DNA of 59,971 nucleotides, taken from Janthinobacterium sp. GTDB lineage: Bacteria; Pseudomonadota; Gammaproteobacteria; Burkholderiales; Burkholderiaceae_D. The notes beneath the pieces are model-generated. The model had not been told where the DNA came from, did no database searches, and worked only from the letters and a program-made list of their open reading frames with translations. The position numbers and the translations under genes are program-made. Within the stretch, counting starts at the first letter, position 1. Each line of letters starts with the position of its first letter. Below are positions 42,812-51,708 of the stretch, piece after piece. The stretch is from the NCBI RefSeq assembly GCF_009923995.1, contig NZ_RFSK01000038.1, positions 1-59,971 of the forward strand, in the 5' to 3' direction.

Positions 42812-43901
42812 GCTCGTTCCTTATATGGACTGGAAAATTCAGTGTTACCGTGGTGGAACTGCCAAACTCGGTGGCGATATCGAGGCTGCCGCCGAACGAT
42901 TGCATCATGCGGTGGCAAAACACCATGCCCCAGCCCTTGCCGTCGCTGCTGCCGGCATTGACGGGGTCGATCAGCAGCTGGGCGACGATGTCCGGGGCGA
43001 TGCCCGCGCCATTGTCGCGCACCTCGATGTGGCCGGCGCCGATGCGGATGCCGATCGCCGCCTGGGGCTGTTCGCCGGCCGACCGCAAGGCATTGCCCAG
43101 CACGGACGACAGGATCAGCGCCACGCAATTGGGCGACTCGGCGATGGCGAAGTCGTCGCCATCCTCGACGGTGATGGCGGCGCGCTGGGCCGCGCTCAAG
43201 GGATAGCTGTCGAGCAAGCCGGCCAGCAGCTGGCGCGCGCTGCCGGCGCGGCGCCCGCCCTGCATGCCCGGCGCGGCGCTGGCCAGGCGCACCGTGTCGA
43301 CGAAGCTGGCCAGCACGGACAGACAATAGCGCGCATTGTCGTGCATCAAGGCGGCCGCTTCGCCGATCTCGGCCTGCGGCCCGCCCACGGACCGGGCGCG
43401 CCGTTCGATGCCGCGCGCAAAGTTGGCGATGGCGGCCAGCGGCGTGTTCAGCTCATGCGCGAGGAAGGCCAGCGACTCTTCCATCGCCACCAGGCCCTGG
43501 CGCCGCGCGGCCCGCTCGCGGCCCGTCTGCACGGCCAGCTGCAGCGCCGTCTGCATGGCGGCCATGTCGAGCGGCTTTTCCAGCAGGCGGAACACGGTGC
43601 CGCCATTGATCAGTTCGAGCAACACGTCCTTGTCCGCATACGCGGTGACGAGCATGCAGACGATGTGCGGATGGCGCTGCGCCACTTCCTGCAGCAGTTC
43701 GCTGCCCAGGCGGTCCGGCATGCGGTAATCGGTGACGAGCACGTCGATGTGCGCGGCGCCGTCCGCCAGCAGGGCCAGCGCCGCATCGACGCTCTGCGCC
43801 GTCAGCACGCGGTAGCGCACGGCGAAGGCCCGCTCGAAATACTTGCAGGCGAGGACTTCGTCGTCCACGTACAGCACGCTGGCGCGGCTATCGCTGTCCA
43901 T
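42804..43901 (-). CDS. phcR: PhcR-like receiver-kinase hybrid of the Phc quorum-sensing operon
   Basis: This 365-residue protein is built backwards from a normal hybrid. A receiver comes first (acidic pocket YVDDE, phospho-acceptor Asp58 in LVTDYRMP, Lys in LLEKPLD), then a histidine kinase domain with H box LAHELNTPLAAIANFARG, N box (SSVLGNALRSAGE) and G boxes VRDNGAGIAP and GWGMVFC. There is no membrane segment. The response regulator with a kinase as output domain is the signature of PhcR. Its start is one base from the end of phcS. Confidence 0.85.
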   Translation of the reverse strand: MDSDSRASVLYVDDEVLACKYFERAFAVRYRVLTAQSVDAALALLADGAAHIDVLVTDYRMPDRLGSELLQEVAQRHPHIVCMLVTAYADKDVLLELINGGTVFRLLEKPLDMAAMQTALQLAVQTGRERAARRQGLVAMEESLAFLAHELNTPLAAIANFARGIERRARSVGGPQAEIGEAAALMHDNARYCLSVLASFVDTVRLASAAPGMQGGRRAGSARQLLAGLLDSYPLSAAQRAAITVEDGDDFAIAESPNCVALILSSVLGNALRSAGEQPQAAIGIRIGAGHIEVRDNGAGIAPDIVAQLLIDPVNAGSSDGKGWGMVFCHRMMQSFGGSLDIATEFGSSTTVTLNFPVHIRNEHD

Positions 43902-43902
43902 G

Positions 43903-45249
43903 CTAGCGGCCCTCCCAATCCGAGCGCTGCAAGTCGAAGTTCATGCTGGCCCATTCGCCCAGCACGCTTTCGGCGCTGAGCGTGCCGCCGTGGCGCTCGA
44001 TCACGCCATAGCTGATGCTCAGTCCCAGGCCCAGCCCCTGCCCCACTTCGCGCGTAGTGAAGAAGGGTTCGAACACGCGCGCCAGGTTTTCCGGGGCGAT
44101 GCCGGGGCCGTTGTCGCGCACGCTGATGCGCAGGCGGTCGTCGTCCCAGTGGGCCGTGATGCGGATTTCGAACGGCGGCGCATTGCCCTTGCGCATGGAC
44201 AACACGGCATTGCCCAGCAGGTTGATCAGCACACCCACGATGGCCGCCTCGTCGCCGCGCACCAGGGTGTCGACGGGCAAGTCGTGGCTGATGGCGACAT
44301 TCTTCGTTTCATGGCCGACGAGGCGGATGGCCGCCTCGAGCGCGCTGCGGAACTGGAAGTGGCCTTTTTCCAGCTGGTTGCCGCTCTTGCGGTAGGCAAA
44401 GGTCTTCAAGTCCGAGACGATGTGCTGCACGCGCAGCATGCCCTGCTTGGCGTCGGCCAGGCATTCACTGACGAGGGCGCTTTGCTTGGCCGCCGGGTCC
44501 TCGATGGCCACCTCGATGGCCATCATGCAGAAATTCACGGGGTTGTTCACCTCGTGCAGCATGCCCGCCGCCAGGGTGCCGATGGCCGCCATTTTCTCCT
44601 GCTGCAGCATCTGCCCCTTGATATCGGCCAGGCTTTTGTTGGTTTCTTCCAGCTGCGTGTTCTTCAGCGCCACTTCCGCCTTCAGCTGGAACAGCATGAA
44701 GCGGGCACGCTCGTTAAAATAGGTAAACACGGCGCTGATGCTGGCCGACATGATGAGGAACAGGCAATTGACGACGAACGCCGCCTGCAGGTCCAGGCCG
44801 CCCGCATGCCAGGCGCAGGCGGCCACGTACAGCAGGCAGGACATGGCGCCGAAGACCATGTTCTGCCACAGGCCGAAGGCCAGCACGATGCCCGAGGAAT
44901 AGATGGCCAGGGTCATGCCCACGTAATAGATCGAGGCGGCGCCCTCGGTGACGGCGATCATCCAGGCGATCATGATCTGCGGCAGGATCAGCCAGACGAA
45001 GGTCAGACCCTGGATGCGGTCCTGCGCCCACTGCGTGCGCATGCCCAGCACGACGCAAAAGATCAGCACGGAAACGAGGATGCGGGCGCTGGTGAAGGCC
45101 GACTGCATGTCCGGATACAGGGCCGAATCGAGGCCCATGCCCAGCAGGATGAGGACGATGCCCGTGTAGGCCCCGCCGCGGCTGAACTCCAGGCGGAAAT
45201 CGCGCAAAACGGCCGAGTAGCCGGCCTGCAGGCCCGGGTTATCCATCAA
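43903..45249 (-). CDS. phcS: PhcS-like membrane sensor histidine kinase
   Basis: This 448-residue kinase has about six membrane helices in the first 180 residues (roughly 28-45, 57-72, 82-100, 107-128, 131-148, 156-176) with tiny loops, suggesting that the ligand is sensed within the membrane, as expected for a fatty acid methyl ester. A coiled segment leads to the H box AAGMLHEVNNPVNF (phospho-acceptor His232), then the N box (INLLGNAVLSM) and G boxes VRDNGPGIAPENLARVFEPF and GQGLGLGLSIS. Its start overlaps the phcB stop by four bases. Confidence 0.88.
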   Translation of the reverse strand: MMDNPGLQAGYSAVLRDFRLEFSRGGAYTGIVLILLGMGLDSALYPDMQSAFTSARILVSVLIFCVVLGMRTQWAQDRIQGLTFVWLILPQIMIAWMIAVTEGAASIYYVGMTLAIYSSGIVLAFGLWQNMVFGAMSCLLYVAACAWHAGGLDLQAAFVVNCLFLIMSASISAVFTYFNERARFMLFQLKAEVALKNTQLEETNKSLADIKGQMLQQEKMAAIGTLAAGMLHEVNNPVNFCMMAIEVAIEDPAAKQSALVSECLADAKQGMLRVQHIVSDLKTFAYRKSGNQLEKGHFQFRSALEAAIRLVGHETKNVAISHDLPVDTLVRGDEAAIVGVLINLLGNAVLSMRKGNAPPFEIRITAHWDDDRLRISVRDNGPGIAPENLARVFEPFFTTREVGQGLGLGLSISYGVIERHGGTLSAESVLGEWASMNFDLQRSDWEGR

Positions 45250-46640
45250 GGAATGCTCACTTCCGCAAACACGTTCACGCCCGTGGCGTCGACATAGATA
45301 TGGTGCTCCGTCGCATGTTCGGGCAGCAAGGCCGACAGGCCCGCTTCATTGCGGTAGATCAAATGCCATTCCAGCAAATGCTCCATGCCGAACTTGCCGG
45401 GATTGTCCACATGCACGTTGGTGACGAGCAGTCGTCCGCCCGGCCCCACGCGCGAGGCGAAGTGCAGCAGCAGGCGCGCGCACACCTTGTCGGACAGGTA
45501 GTCGAACAGGCCGGCGCAATACACGGCGTCAAAACTGCCGGGCAAGCCCGTGGCGCCCGAGCCGTGGCGGCGCTTGAGCAGGTTGTGCACGGAGTCATGC
45601 ACGTAATCGATCTCCACCACGCGCCCCGTGCGCTGCATGATGCTGGCCAGGCGCGCGCGCGTCCAGTCCAGGGTCTCGCTGCTGAAGTCGACCAGCTCGA
45701 AGGCCAGCCACTGCGCGTCCGCGCACGTTTCCAGGAAACGCTGCACTTCGATGGCAGGGCCGCAGCCCACGTTGAGCACCTTGTACACGCGCCCCGCCGC
45801 CCGCGCCGCGGCCGCCTTCTGCGCCAGGAATTCCGTCAGGATATCGATGCGGTTGCGGTGCGCCGTGGCGACGGCGGCCTGCAAAAAGGCCGCATTGACG
45901 ATCTGAAAATACGTGCTGGGGCCCTGGCGCGGATCATCCAGCAGCTGGTTGACCATCTGGTAGTCGCCCGCGTAGCCCAGCGGTTTTGTAAACGTGCGGA
46001 AGACGAAGGGTGCGCGCAGGATCAACGGATGCAGGGCCGCCTGGGCAAATGCGCGGTGGGCCGGCGCCCGCTCTTCCTCGACGAGCGAGGCTTCCGCCTC
46101 GAGCTGGCGCAAGTACAGCTGGGTCTGCTCCATCAGCGGCAGGGCCAGCTCGTCGAAGATGTCCGCGCGCAGGCGGCCATTTTCCTTCGGCAGCGAATCC
46201 GACAGGTCGACCTGCTCGACCCAGCGCGCCACTTCCGACAGGAAGGCGCGCATTTCGTTGACGACGATCTGGTAGTCGCGGCGGATGCGGAAGCGCTCGC
46301 CCCAGCCCGCCACGAAGGCGCTGGACTCTTTCGCCACCGCGCCCTTGACCACCACCACGTCGCTCAGTTCGCGCCACTCGTCGATCAGGGTCACGGAAAC
46401 GATGGCCGTCAGGCCCGTGTTGACGCTGCTGATGACGACGGCCTTGCCGACGTAGGCATTCTTCGCCCCCATGCGCACCGTCAGCTCGTTGAGCACCTCG
46501 CTGACCTGCACAATCGAGTATGGATTGTAGATTTCCATCACCAGCGAATTGCGCTGCAAGTTGAAAATCGTGCCGCGCACCGCCTCACCCTGGGTGTTGC
46601 GGAAACTGACGACTGGATCGATTTGCGATTGTGAATACAC
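45246..46640 (-). CDS. phcB: PhcB-like SAM-dependent methyltransferase, quorum-signal synthase
   Basis: This 464-residue protein starts at GTG 46640. The first ~90 residues are beta-rich and PilZ-like (EAVRGTIFNLQRNSLVMEIYNPYSIVQVSEVL). A helical middle is followed by a class I methyltransferase domain with SAM motif VLNVGCGPAIE (residues 288-298), FELVDFSSETLDWT and FDAVYCAGLFDYLSDKV. In Ralstonia, PhcB methylates a 3-hydroxy fatty acid to the methyl ester autoinducer, which PhcS senses. It is the first gene of phcBSRQ, all overlapping or within two bases. The chain length of the fatty acid cannot be read from sequence. Confidence 0.85.
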   Translation of the reverse strand: MYSQSQIDPVVSFRNTQGEAVRGTIFNLQRNSLVMEIYNPYSIVQVSEVLNELTVRMGAKNAYVGKAVVISSVNTGLTAIVSVTLIDEWRELSDVVVVKGAVAKESSAFVAGWGERFRIRRDYQIVVNEMRAFLSEVARWVEQVDLSDSLPKENGRLRADIFDELALPLMEQTQLYLRQLEAEASLVEEERAPAHRAFAQAALHPLILRAPFVFRTFTKPLGYAGDYQMVNQLLDDPRQGPSTYFQIVNAAFLQAAVATAHRNRIDILTEFLAQKAAAARAAGRVYKVLNVGCGPAIEVQRFLETCADAQWLAFELVDFSSETLDWTRARLASIMQRTGRVVEIDYVHDSVHNLLKRRHGSGATGLPGSFDAVYCAGLFDYLSDKVCARLLLHFASRVGPGGRLLVTNVHVDNPGKFGMEHLLEWHLIYRNEAGLSALLPEHATEHHIYVDATGVNVFAEVSIP

Positions 46641-46931
46641 GATTGAGCATTATCAAGTTGCCCGGCTTCCGGCGCGCCAGTGTGTTGGGGGCGCCAGCTG
46701 CCAGGCTGGGTTAAGGCAAGGCAAACCGGTCGTTTGCCGCCGGCCCACCATCGATATGGCGGCGTTGCGGCGTCGTGTGACGCCACGCATGCCGGACCGC
46801 CTCAAAGCGCGTCTGTTCGCTCTCTCATCGAGTGTACTATGGATGTAGCAGAACGGGCAATTGTTCCCTCTGGAACGACTTGCCCTGGCGCTGGCGCGCA
46901 ACGCCGCCCCGACGGACGCGGAAAGGCGCCG
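46641..46931. other. Upstream region of the phc operon
   Basis: About 290 bases lie between the AraC regulator stop and the phcB GTG; both are on the minus strand. No obvious promoter or operator was recognised. It must hold the phcB promoter unless the operon is read from the AraC gene. Confidence 0.4.
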
Positions 46932-47957
46932 TCATCCCGCCACGAACAGGGCCAGCGCATGACGCAGCAACTGCGGCGTCTGCCCCGTCCAGCGCTTGAA
47001 CGAGCGACGGAAGTTGGTGGCATCATGAAAGCCGAGATAGGCGGCCACGGCGTCATTGTCGTAGCCATGCGCCTGGAACAGGTAGATGGCCTTGTGTGCG
47101 CGCACCTGGTCCAGCTCGGCCTGGAAATGCGTGCCATGGCGCGCCAGGTGGCGCTTGAAGGTGGCGGGACTGACGCCGAAATCCTGCGCCGTGCGCTCCA
47201 GGGTGGGCGCGCAGCGGATGTGCGCCAGCAGGTAGTCGTACAGCGCACCGAGCAGGCTGGCGGCGGGCACGGGCGCCAGGGCCGCCGCCCGCAGGGCCAG
47301 CGCGGCGGCCGTGGCATTGCCGCGCGGCCAGGGCCGGTCCAGCCAGGCCGTGTCGATGAGCATGGCATCGACCTGGCAGTCGAAGCGCAAGGCGTGGCCC
47401 AGGTGGACTTCGTGCTGCTCCACGTGGCGGGGCCGCGCCCGGTTGAAGCAGAAGCGCCACGGCAGGGTTTCCCCGGCCAGCCAGCGGCACATGGCCGCCA
47501 GCGCCGTCATGTGCATTTCCACCAGGAAAGGCAGCTGGCTGGGCGCGCCGAAGGCATCGACCCAGTACAGCACGTGCATGTCGCCCGCCTCGCGCAGGCG
47601 CGGCTGCAGCAGCGGACACAGCAAGGTATGGAATTCGCACAGGATGCCCAGGGCCTGGCGCAGGTTCTGCGCCTGCAGCAAGGCATGGCTGACGGCGCCG
47701 TAGTGCCCGGGCAGCATCTGCTGGCCCAGCATGAAGCTCGTGTCAGCACTGCCCAGGCCGCGCGCCACGTTGGCCAGCAGCTGCAGGTATTGCGCGGCGC
47801 TGACCTGGCTTTCCTCGGACGGCAGCGCGCCGTCGTCCAGGCCCGTGCCCTTGAGCAGCGGCGCCGTCGCCAGCTCGCGGCTGCGCGCATAGTCGAGCAC
47901 CAGCGCCGGCTGGTGCCGCGCCGCGATGCCGGGATCGCCCTGCTGGAGCAGCGGCAT
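46932..47957 (-). CDS. AraC family transcriptional regulator (OruR-like)
   Basis: With the start at ATG 47957 (MPLLQQGDPGIAARH) the product has 341 residues. The first ~200 residues resemble the arabinose-binding-like N-terminal domain of OruR/ArgR-type regulators (HALLQAQNLRQALGILCEFHTLL). The last 100 contain two helix-turn-helix motifs: TLERTAQDFGVSPATFKRHLARHGTHFQAELDQVRAHKA and VAAYLGFHDATNFRRSFKRWTGQTP. The gene is translationally coupled (TGATG) to an upstream GGDEF-like gene. The long open frame further upstream (to 48221) is not coding. Its effector is unknown, and it may act on the adjacent phc operon. Confidence 0.85.
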   Translation of the reverse strand: MPLLQQGDPGIAARHQPALVLDYARSRELATAPLLKGTGLDDGALPSEESQVSAAQYLQLLANVARGLGSADTSFMLGQQMLPGHYGAVSHALLQAQNLRQALGILCEFHTLLCPLLQPRLREAGDMHVLYWVDAFGAPSQLPFLVEMHMTALAAMCRWLAGETLPWRFCFNRARPRHVEQHEVHLGHALRFDCQVDAMLIDTAWLDRPWPRGNATAAALALRAAALAPVPAASLLGALYDYLLAHIRCAPTLERTAQDFGVSPATFKRHLARHGTHFQAELDQVRAHKAIYLFQAHGYDNDAVAAYLGFHDATNFRRSFKRWTGQTPQLLRHALALFVAG

Positions 47958-48865
47958 CAGGCGGGCGCGGCGGCGCGGGGAGCCGGCCCGGCGCCGCGGC
48001 CGGGCGCTTCCACCTCCCGGCTCAGCTCGGCCAGCACCACTTCCGGCACGCCATCCGTCAGCGCGCAGGCATGGCGCAGGCTCAGGCGGATTTCGCGGTT
48101 GTCGTTGGCGTGATGCCGCATCTGCCCCACCATGGCGCACAGGTGGCGTGCCTGCGTCGCCGCATCCTCGCGCGACACGCCCGGCATCAGCACGGCAAAG
48201 CGGTCGCCCGCGTAGCGGCACAGCAAGTCGTCATTGCGCAAGTTCAGCAGCAGCATGTGGCCCACGGCCTGCAGCACGCGGTCGCCTTCGCGGTGGCCAT
48301 GCTCGCGGTTAATCAGGTGAAAGCTGTCGATGTCGAGCAGGACCAGCGCGCAATCGAAGCCCGGGCGGCGCTCCTGCTCCAGGCGCATCTGCGTGCGCAG
48401 GTAGCTGGCGTCGGCCAGCTGCGTGATGCGGTCGAAGGCGCGGTGGTCGCGGAACAGGCGCTCGCGCTTTTGCAGGTGTTCGTTGAGGCGGAACTGTTCC
48501 TGGCGCCAGTAATACATGCCGATGGTCAGCACCAGCATGCCGAAGGGAATCAGGGCTTCCAGCCAGTTGTCCCACACTTCCTGCTTGTCGACGGCGAAGA
48601 ATTCATCGAGGCAGTCGGCCCAGGAACCCAGCATGATGGCGCACAGGCCGCCGGCGATCAGGCTCGTCACCCGGCCGCGGGGCCGGCTGCTGAGGGTAAA
48701 CAGAAACCACACGCCGGCCATGACGGCCGTGCCGCCTTCGCAGACGATGTCCATCCATTTCCAGATGGCGAACGGTTTCGCATGGCCGAAAGTGGCGTAC
48801 AGGAAAAAGAACAGGGGCAGCGCCAGCGCGGCGGCGATCAGGCTGTTACGGTGCAATGGCAGCAT
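47957..48865 (-). CDS. Membrane protein with degenerate GGDEF domain
   Basis: This 302-residue protein has about four membrane segments in residues 5-120 (LIAAALALPLFFFLYATFG; AVMAGVWFLFTL; SLIAGGLCAIMLGSW; LIPFGMLVLTIGMYYW) followed by a GGDEF domain (about 145-290). The domain is well formed (LVLLDIDSFHLINREHGHREGDRVLQ) but the active-site GGDEF reads AGDRF, so cyclase activity is probably lost; it may bind c-di-GMP or GTP as a sensor. The C-terminus is Pro/Ala-rich. It is the first gene of a pair with the AraC regulator. Confidence 0.85.
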   Translation of the reverse strand: MLPLHRNSLIAAALALPLFFFLYATFGHAKPFAIWKWMDIVCEGGTAVMAGVWFLFTLSSRPRGRVTSLIAGGLCAIMLGSWADCLDEFFAVDKQEVWDNWLEALIPFGMLVLTIGMYYWRQEQFRLNEHLQKRERLFRDHRAFDRITQLADASYLRTQMRLEQERRPGFDCALVLLDIDSFHLINREHGHREGDRVLQAVGHMLLLNLRNDDLLCRYAGDRFAVLMPGVSREDAATQARHLCAMVGQMRHHANDNREIRLSLRHACALTDGVPEVVLAELSREVEAPGRGAGPAPRAAAPA

Positions 48866-49173
48866 GGGGGAAAACCTTTAAAAGTGGTGCTGACGCCACG
48901 ATAGCGCCCGCCCATGACGGCACGATGACACGCCCCGCGGGCCGGTGACAGGTGCAAACGGCTCAACATTGCTACTTATCATCCTGCAAAGCCGCGGCCC
49001 GGCGCCCCGTGCGCCCGCAGGCGGCAGGTCATTTCAGCTCACCGCCGCGCCTTTCCAGCAGGAAAGTGCCTGCGCGCCGCTGTTTTCAAGACGGCAAGAA
49101 CTTATCTGTCACGCAACCGTCATATTTGCTGCCTAGAATCCGCCCGGTTCCTTCCTCCCTCACCGAGTCCACC
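48866..49173. other. Divergent promoter region with a PhoB-controlled promoter
   Basis: This 308-bp region separates the GGDEF-AraC pair (minus) from the TonB receptor-phytase operon (plus). Its only recognisable element is the Pho box with spaced -10 at 49106-49139. Confidence 0.6.
49106..49139 (+). promoter_or_regulatory. PhoB box and -10 element of the phytase operon
   Basis: CTGTCAC-GCAA-CCGTCAT (49106-49123) matches the two PhoB direct repeats (CTGTCAT, 4-bp spacer) at 12 of 14 bases. Exactly 10 bases further is the -10 TAGAAT (49134-49139). PhoB boxes normally replace the -35 with this spacing. The receptor ATG is at 49174. Confidence 0.82.
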
Positions 49174-51708
49174 ATGAAAACCATGCACACTTCCTTCCCC
49201 TCCCCGCTGCGCCTGACGGCCCTGGCCCTGGCCGTCATGGCCGCCTTCGGCGGCGCCAGCCAGGCGCACGCGCAGGAGGACGGCCAGGCGGCCGCCACCG
49301 TCGTCGTCAGCGGCCAGCGCGCCAGCCTGCGCAACGCCATCGCCGCGCAAGAGAAAGCCGACAACATCATCAGCGTCATCAGCAGCGACGATATCGGCGG
49401 ATTGCCCGACAAGAACGCGGCCGAAGCCCTGGCCCGCCTGCCGGGCGTGTCCGTGCAGCGCGACCAGGGCGAAGGGCGCTACATCACCGTGCGCGGTCTG
49501 GGTCCGGACCTGAATGCCGTCACCATCAATGGCGCGCTGGTGCCGTCGCCGGAAGCGGGCCGCCGCGCCGTGGCCCTGGACATCCTGCCTGCCGGCCTGA
49601 TCCGCACGCTGGAAGTCTCGAAAACCTTGCTCCCGGAAATGGATGCCAACTCGCTGGGCGCCACCGTCGAGGTGAAATCGCTGTCGGCCTTCGACTTGCC
49701 GGGCAAGCTGCTGTCGGCCAACGTGGGCGCCAGCCATGATGAGAAAACGGGCAAGACCAGCCCCAGCGGCGGCGCCCTGTGGGCCCAGCGCTTTCTTGAT
49801 GGCAAGCTGGGTGTGGCGGCCGGCCTGAGCGCGGAAAAGCGCTCCTTCGGCTCCGACGACGTGGAAACGGGCGGTTCGTGGAGCAAGGGCCGCCTGTCCA
49901 GCCTGGAATTGCGCGACTACCTGCCCGTGCGCAAGCGCGGCGCCCTGGCCGTCAACCTCGATTACCGTCCCGAAGCGGGCAACAGCTGGTTTCTGCGCTC
50001 GTTTGTCAGCGAATTTTCCGACAATGAAGTGCGCGACCGCTTGACCATCAGCAACATCACGGGCGGCAGCCTGGCCGAGGGCGAGACGGCCAGCGCCCGC
50101 GCCGAGCGCCGCATCCGCCAGCGCAAGTACACGCAGCAGGTGCGCTCGCTGGTACTGGGCACGCAGCAGAAATCGGGCGACTGGACCCTGGACGTGAAAG
50201 GCGGCATGAGCCGCGCCACGGAAGACACGCCGGAATCCCTGAACGACGGCCGTTTCCGCGGCATCAGCAATTTTGCCGGCATCAGCTTCACGGATACGCA
50301 GGAGCCGAAACTGAGCGGCCCGGCCGCGCTGTACGATCCGGCCAGCTACGCCCTGAACGCCATCACCCTGCAAAAGCGCTACTCGAAGGACAATGAACAC
50401 CATGCGCGCATCGACCTGGCGCACAAGTTCGACATCGCCACCCTGAAATTCGGCGCCAAGGTCAGCCGCCGCGAAAAGAGCAATGACACGGATCAATGGG
50501 CCTACAACAGCAGCAAGGCCACGAGCGGCAATTACTGGGGCGCCGGTGCCACCTCGATGAGCGCCTTCGTGCAGGGCCACAACCTCGACTACGACCTGGG
50601 CAACATCGGCGTGGCGCTGGACCCTGCCCTCATCCGCGCCCGCGTGGCGGGCCTGGACCGCGACAAGGCGCGCCTGGCCACGGAATCCGTCATCAACGAT
50701 TACCGCATGCATGAAGACATCAACGCCATGTACGTGCAGAACAGCTACGACTTCGACGCCTGGCACATCCTCGGCGGCGTGCGCGCCGAGCGCACCAGTT
50801 TCGAAGCGGCCGGCTCGCAGGTGGACAGCGCGGGCGTGGCCACGCCATTGACGCGCGAACGCTCATACACCAACTGGCTGCCCAACCTGCAGACCCGCTA
50901 TGACCTGGACCGGCATACCAGCGTGCGGGCGGCCTGGACGCAAGCCGTGGTGCGCGCCAACTTCAGCCAGCTGGCGCCCGGCATCAGCCTGGCCAGCAAC
51001 ACGGAAGCCGTGATCGGCAACCCGGACCTGAAGCCGCTGAAGGCGAACAACCTGGATCTGGGCATCGAGCGCGTGCTGGGCAACGACGGCGTGATGTCGG
51101 CCTACGGTTTCTACAAGGACATCAAGAATTTCACCTACACGACCAACCTGGCCGGCACGGGCCAGTGGGCGAACTACACGACGGCGACGTCGTATGCGAA
51201 CGGCGACACGGCGAAAGTCAAGGGCATCGAACTGGCCTACATGCAGCCGCTGCGCATGCTGCCGGCGCCCTTCAACAAGTTCCTCGTCGGCGTGAACGGC
51301 ACCCTGAGCACCTCGAGCGCGCAGATCGGCCGCTTCGACAAGGCGAGCAATAAACAGATGAACCGCGACATCCGCCTGCCGGGCCAGTCGAACCAGGTGA
51401 TGAACTTGATGCTGGGCTATGAAACGGGACCCGTCAGCGCCCGCCTGGCCCTCAACTACAAGTCGCCGTACCTGCTGGAAATGGGCGGCGACATCCTCGA
51501 CCGCGGCCAGGACCACATCGTCGACAGCCAGAAGCAGCTCGATTTCTCGCTGTCCTACCAGATCAGCAAGCAGTTCCAGGTGACGTTCGAGGCGGCAAAC
51601 CTGAACAACGAAAAATACTATGTTTACCAGGGCACGAAGCAATACAACGTGCAGAACGAACAATACGGCCGCACGTTTAAAGTGAGCCTGAAAGCCAGCG
51701 CCTTCTAA
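49174..51708 (+). CDS. TonB-dependent outer-membrane receptor, partner of phytase
   Basis: The 844-residue protein has a signal peptide (cleavage near AHA-QE, about residue 30), a short segment ATVVVSG like a TonB box, and a plug (ISSDDIGGLPDKNAAEALARLPGVSVQRDQGEG, then TVRGLGPDLNAVTINGALVPSPE). This plug form belongs to the TonB receptor group common in Caulobacter-type carbohydrate or phosphate-ester uptake. The barrel ends in VSLKASAF with the terminal Phe. The phytase gene starts at its stop codon, so the receptor likely imports phytate or its products across the outer membrane. Confidence 0.92.
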   Translation: MKTMHTSFPSPLRLTALALAVMAAFGGASQAHAQEDGQAAATVVVSGQRASLRNAIAAQEKADNIISVISSDDIGGLPDKNAAEALARLPGVSVQRDQGEGRYITVRGLGPDLNAVTINGALVPSPEAGRRAVALDILPAGLIRTLEVSKTLLPEMDANSLGATVEVKSLSAFDLPGKLLSANVGASHDEKTGKTSPSGGALWAQRFLDGKLGVAAGLSAEKRSFGSDDVETGGSWSKGRLSSLELRDYLPVRKRGALAVNLDYRPEAGNSWFLRSFVSEFSDNEVRDRLTISNITGGSLAEGETASARAERRIRQRKYTQQVRSLVLGTQQKSGDWTLDVKGGMSRATEDTPESLNDGRFRGISNFAGISFTDTQEPKLSGPAALYDPASYALNAITLQKRYSKDNEHHARIDLAHKFDIATLKFGAKVSRREKSNDTDQWAYNSSKATSGNYWGAGATSMSAFVQGHNLDYDLGNIGVALDPALIRARVAGLDRDKARLATESVINDYRMHEDINAMYVQNSYDFDAWHILGGVRAERTSFEAAGSQVDSAGVATPLTRERSYTNWLPNLQTRYDLDRHTSVRAAWTQAVVRANFSQLAPGISLASNTEAVIGNPDLKPLKANNLDLGIERVLGNDGVMSAYGFYKDIKNFTYTTNLAGTGQWANYTTATSYANGDTAKVKGIELAYMQPLRMLPAPFNKFLVGVNGTLSTSSAQIGRFDKASNKQMNRDIRLPGQSNQVMNLMLGYETGPVSARLALNYKSPYLLEMGGDILDRGQDHIVDSQKQLDFSLSYQISKQFQVTFEAANLNNEKYYVYQGTKQYNVQNEQYGRTFKVSLKASAF

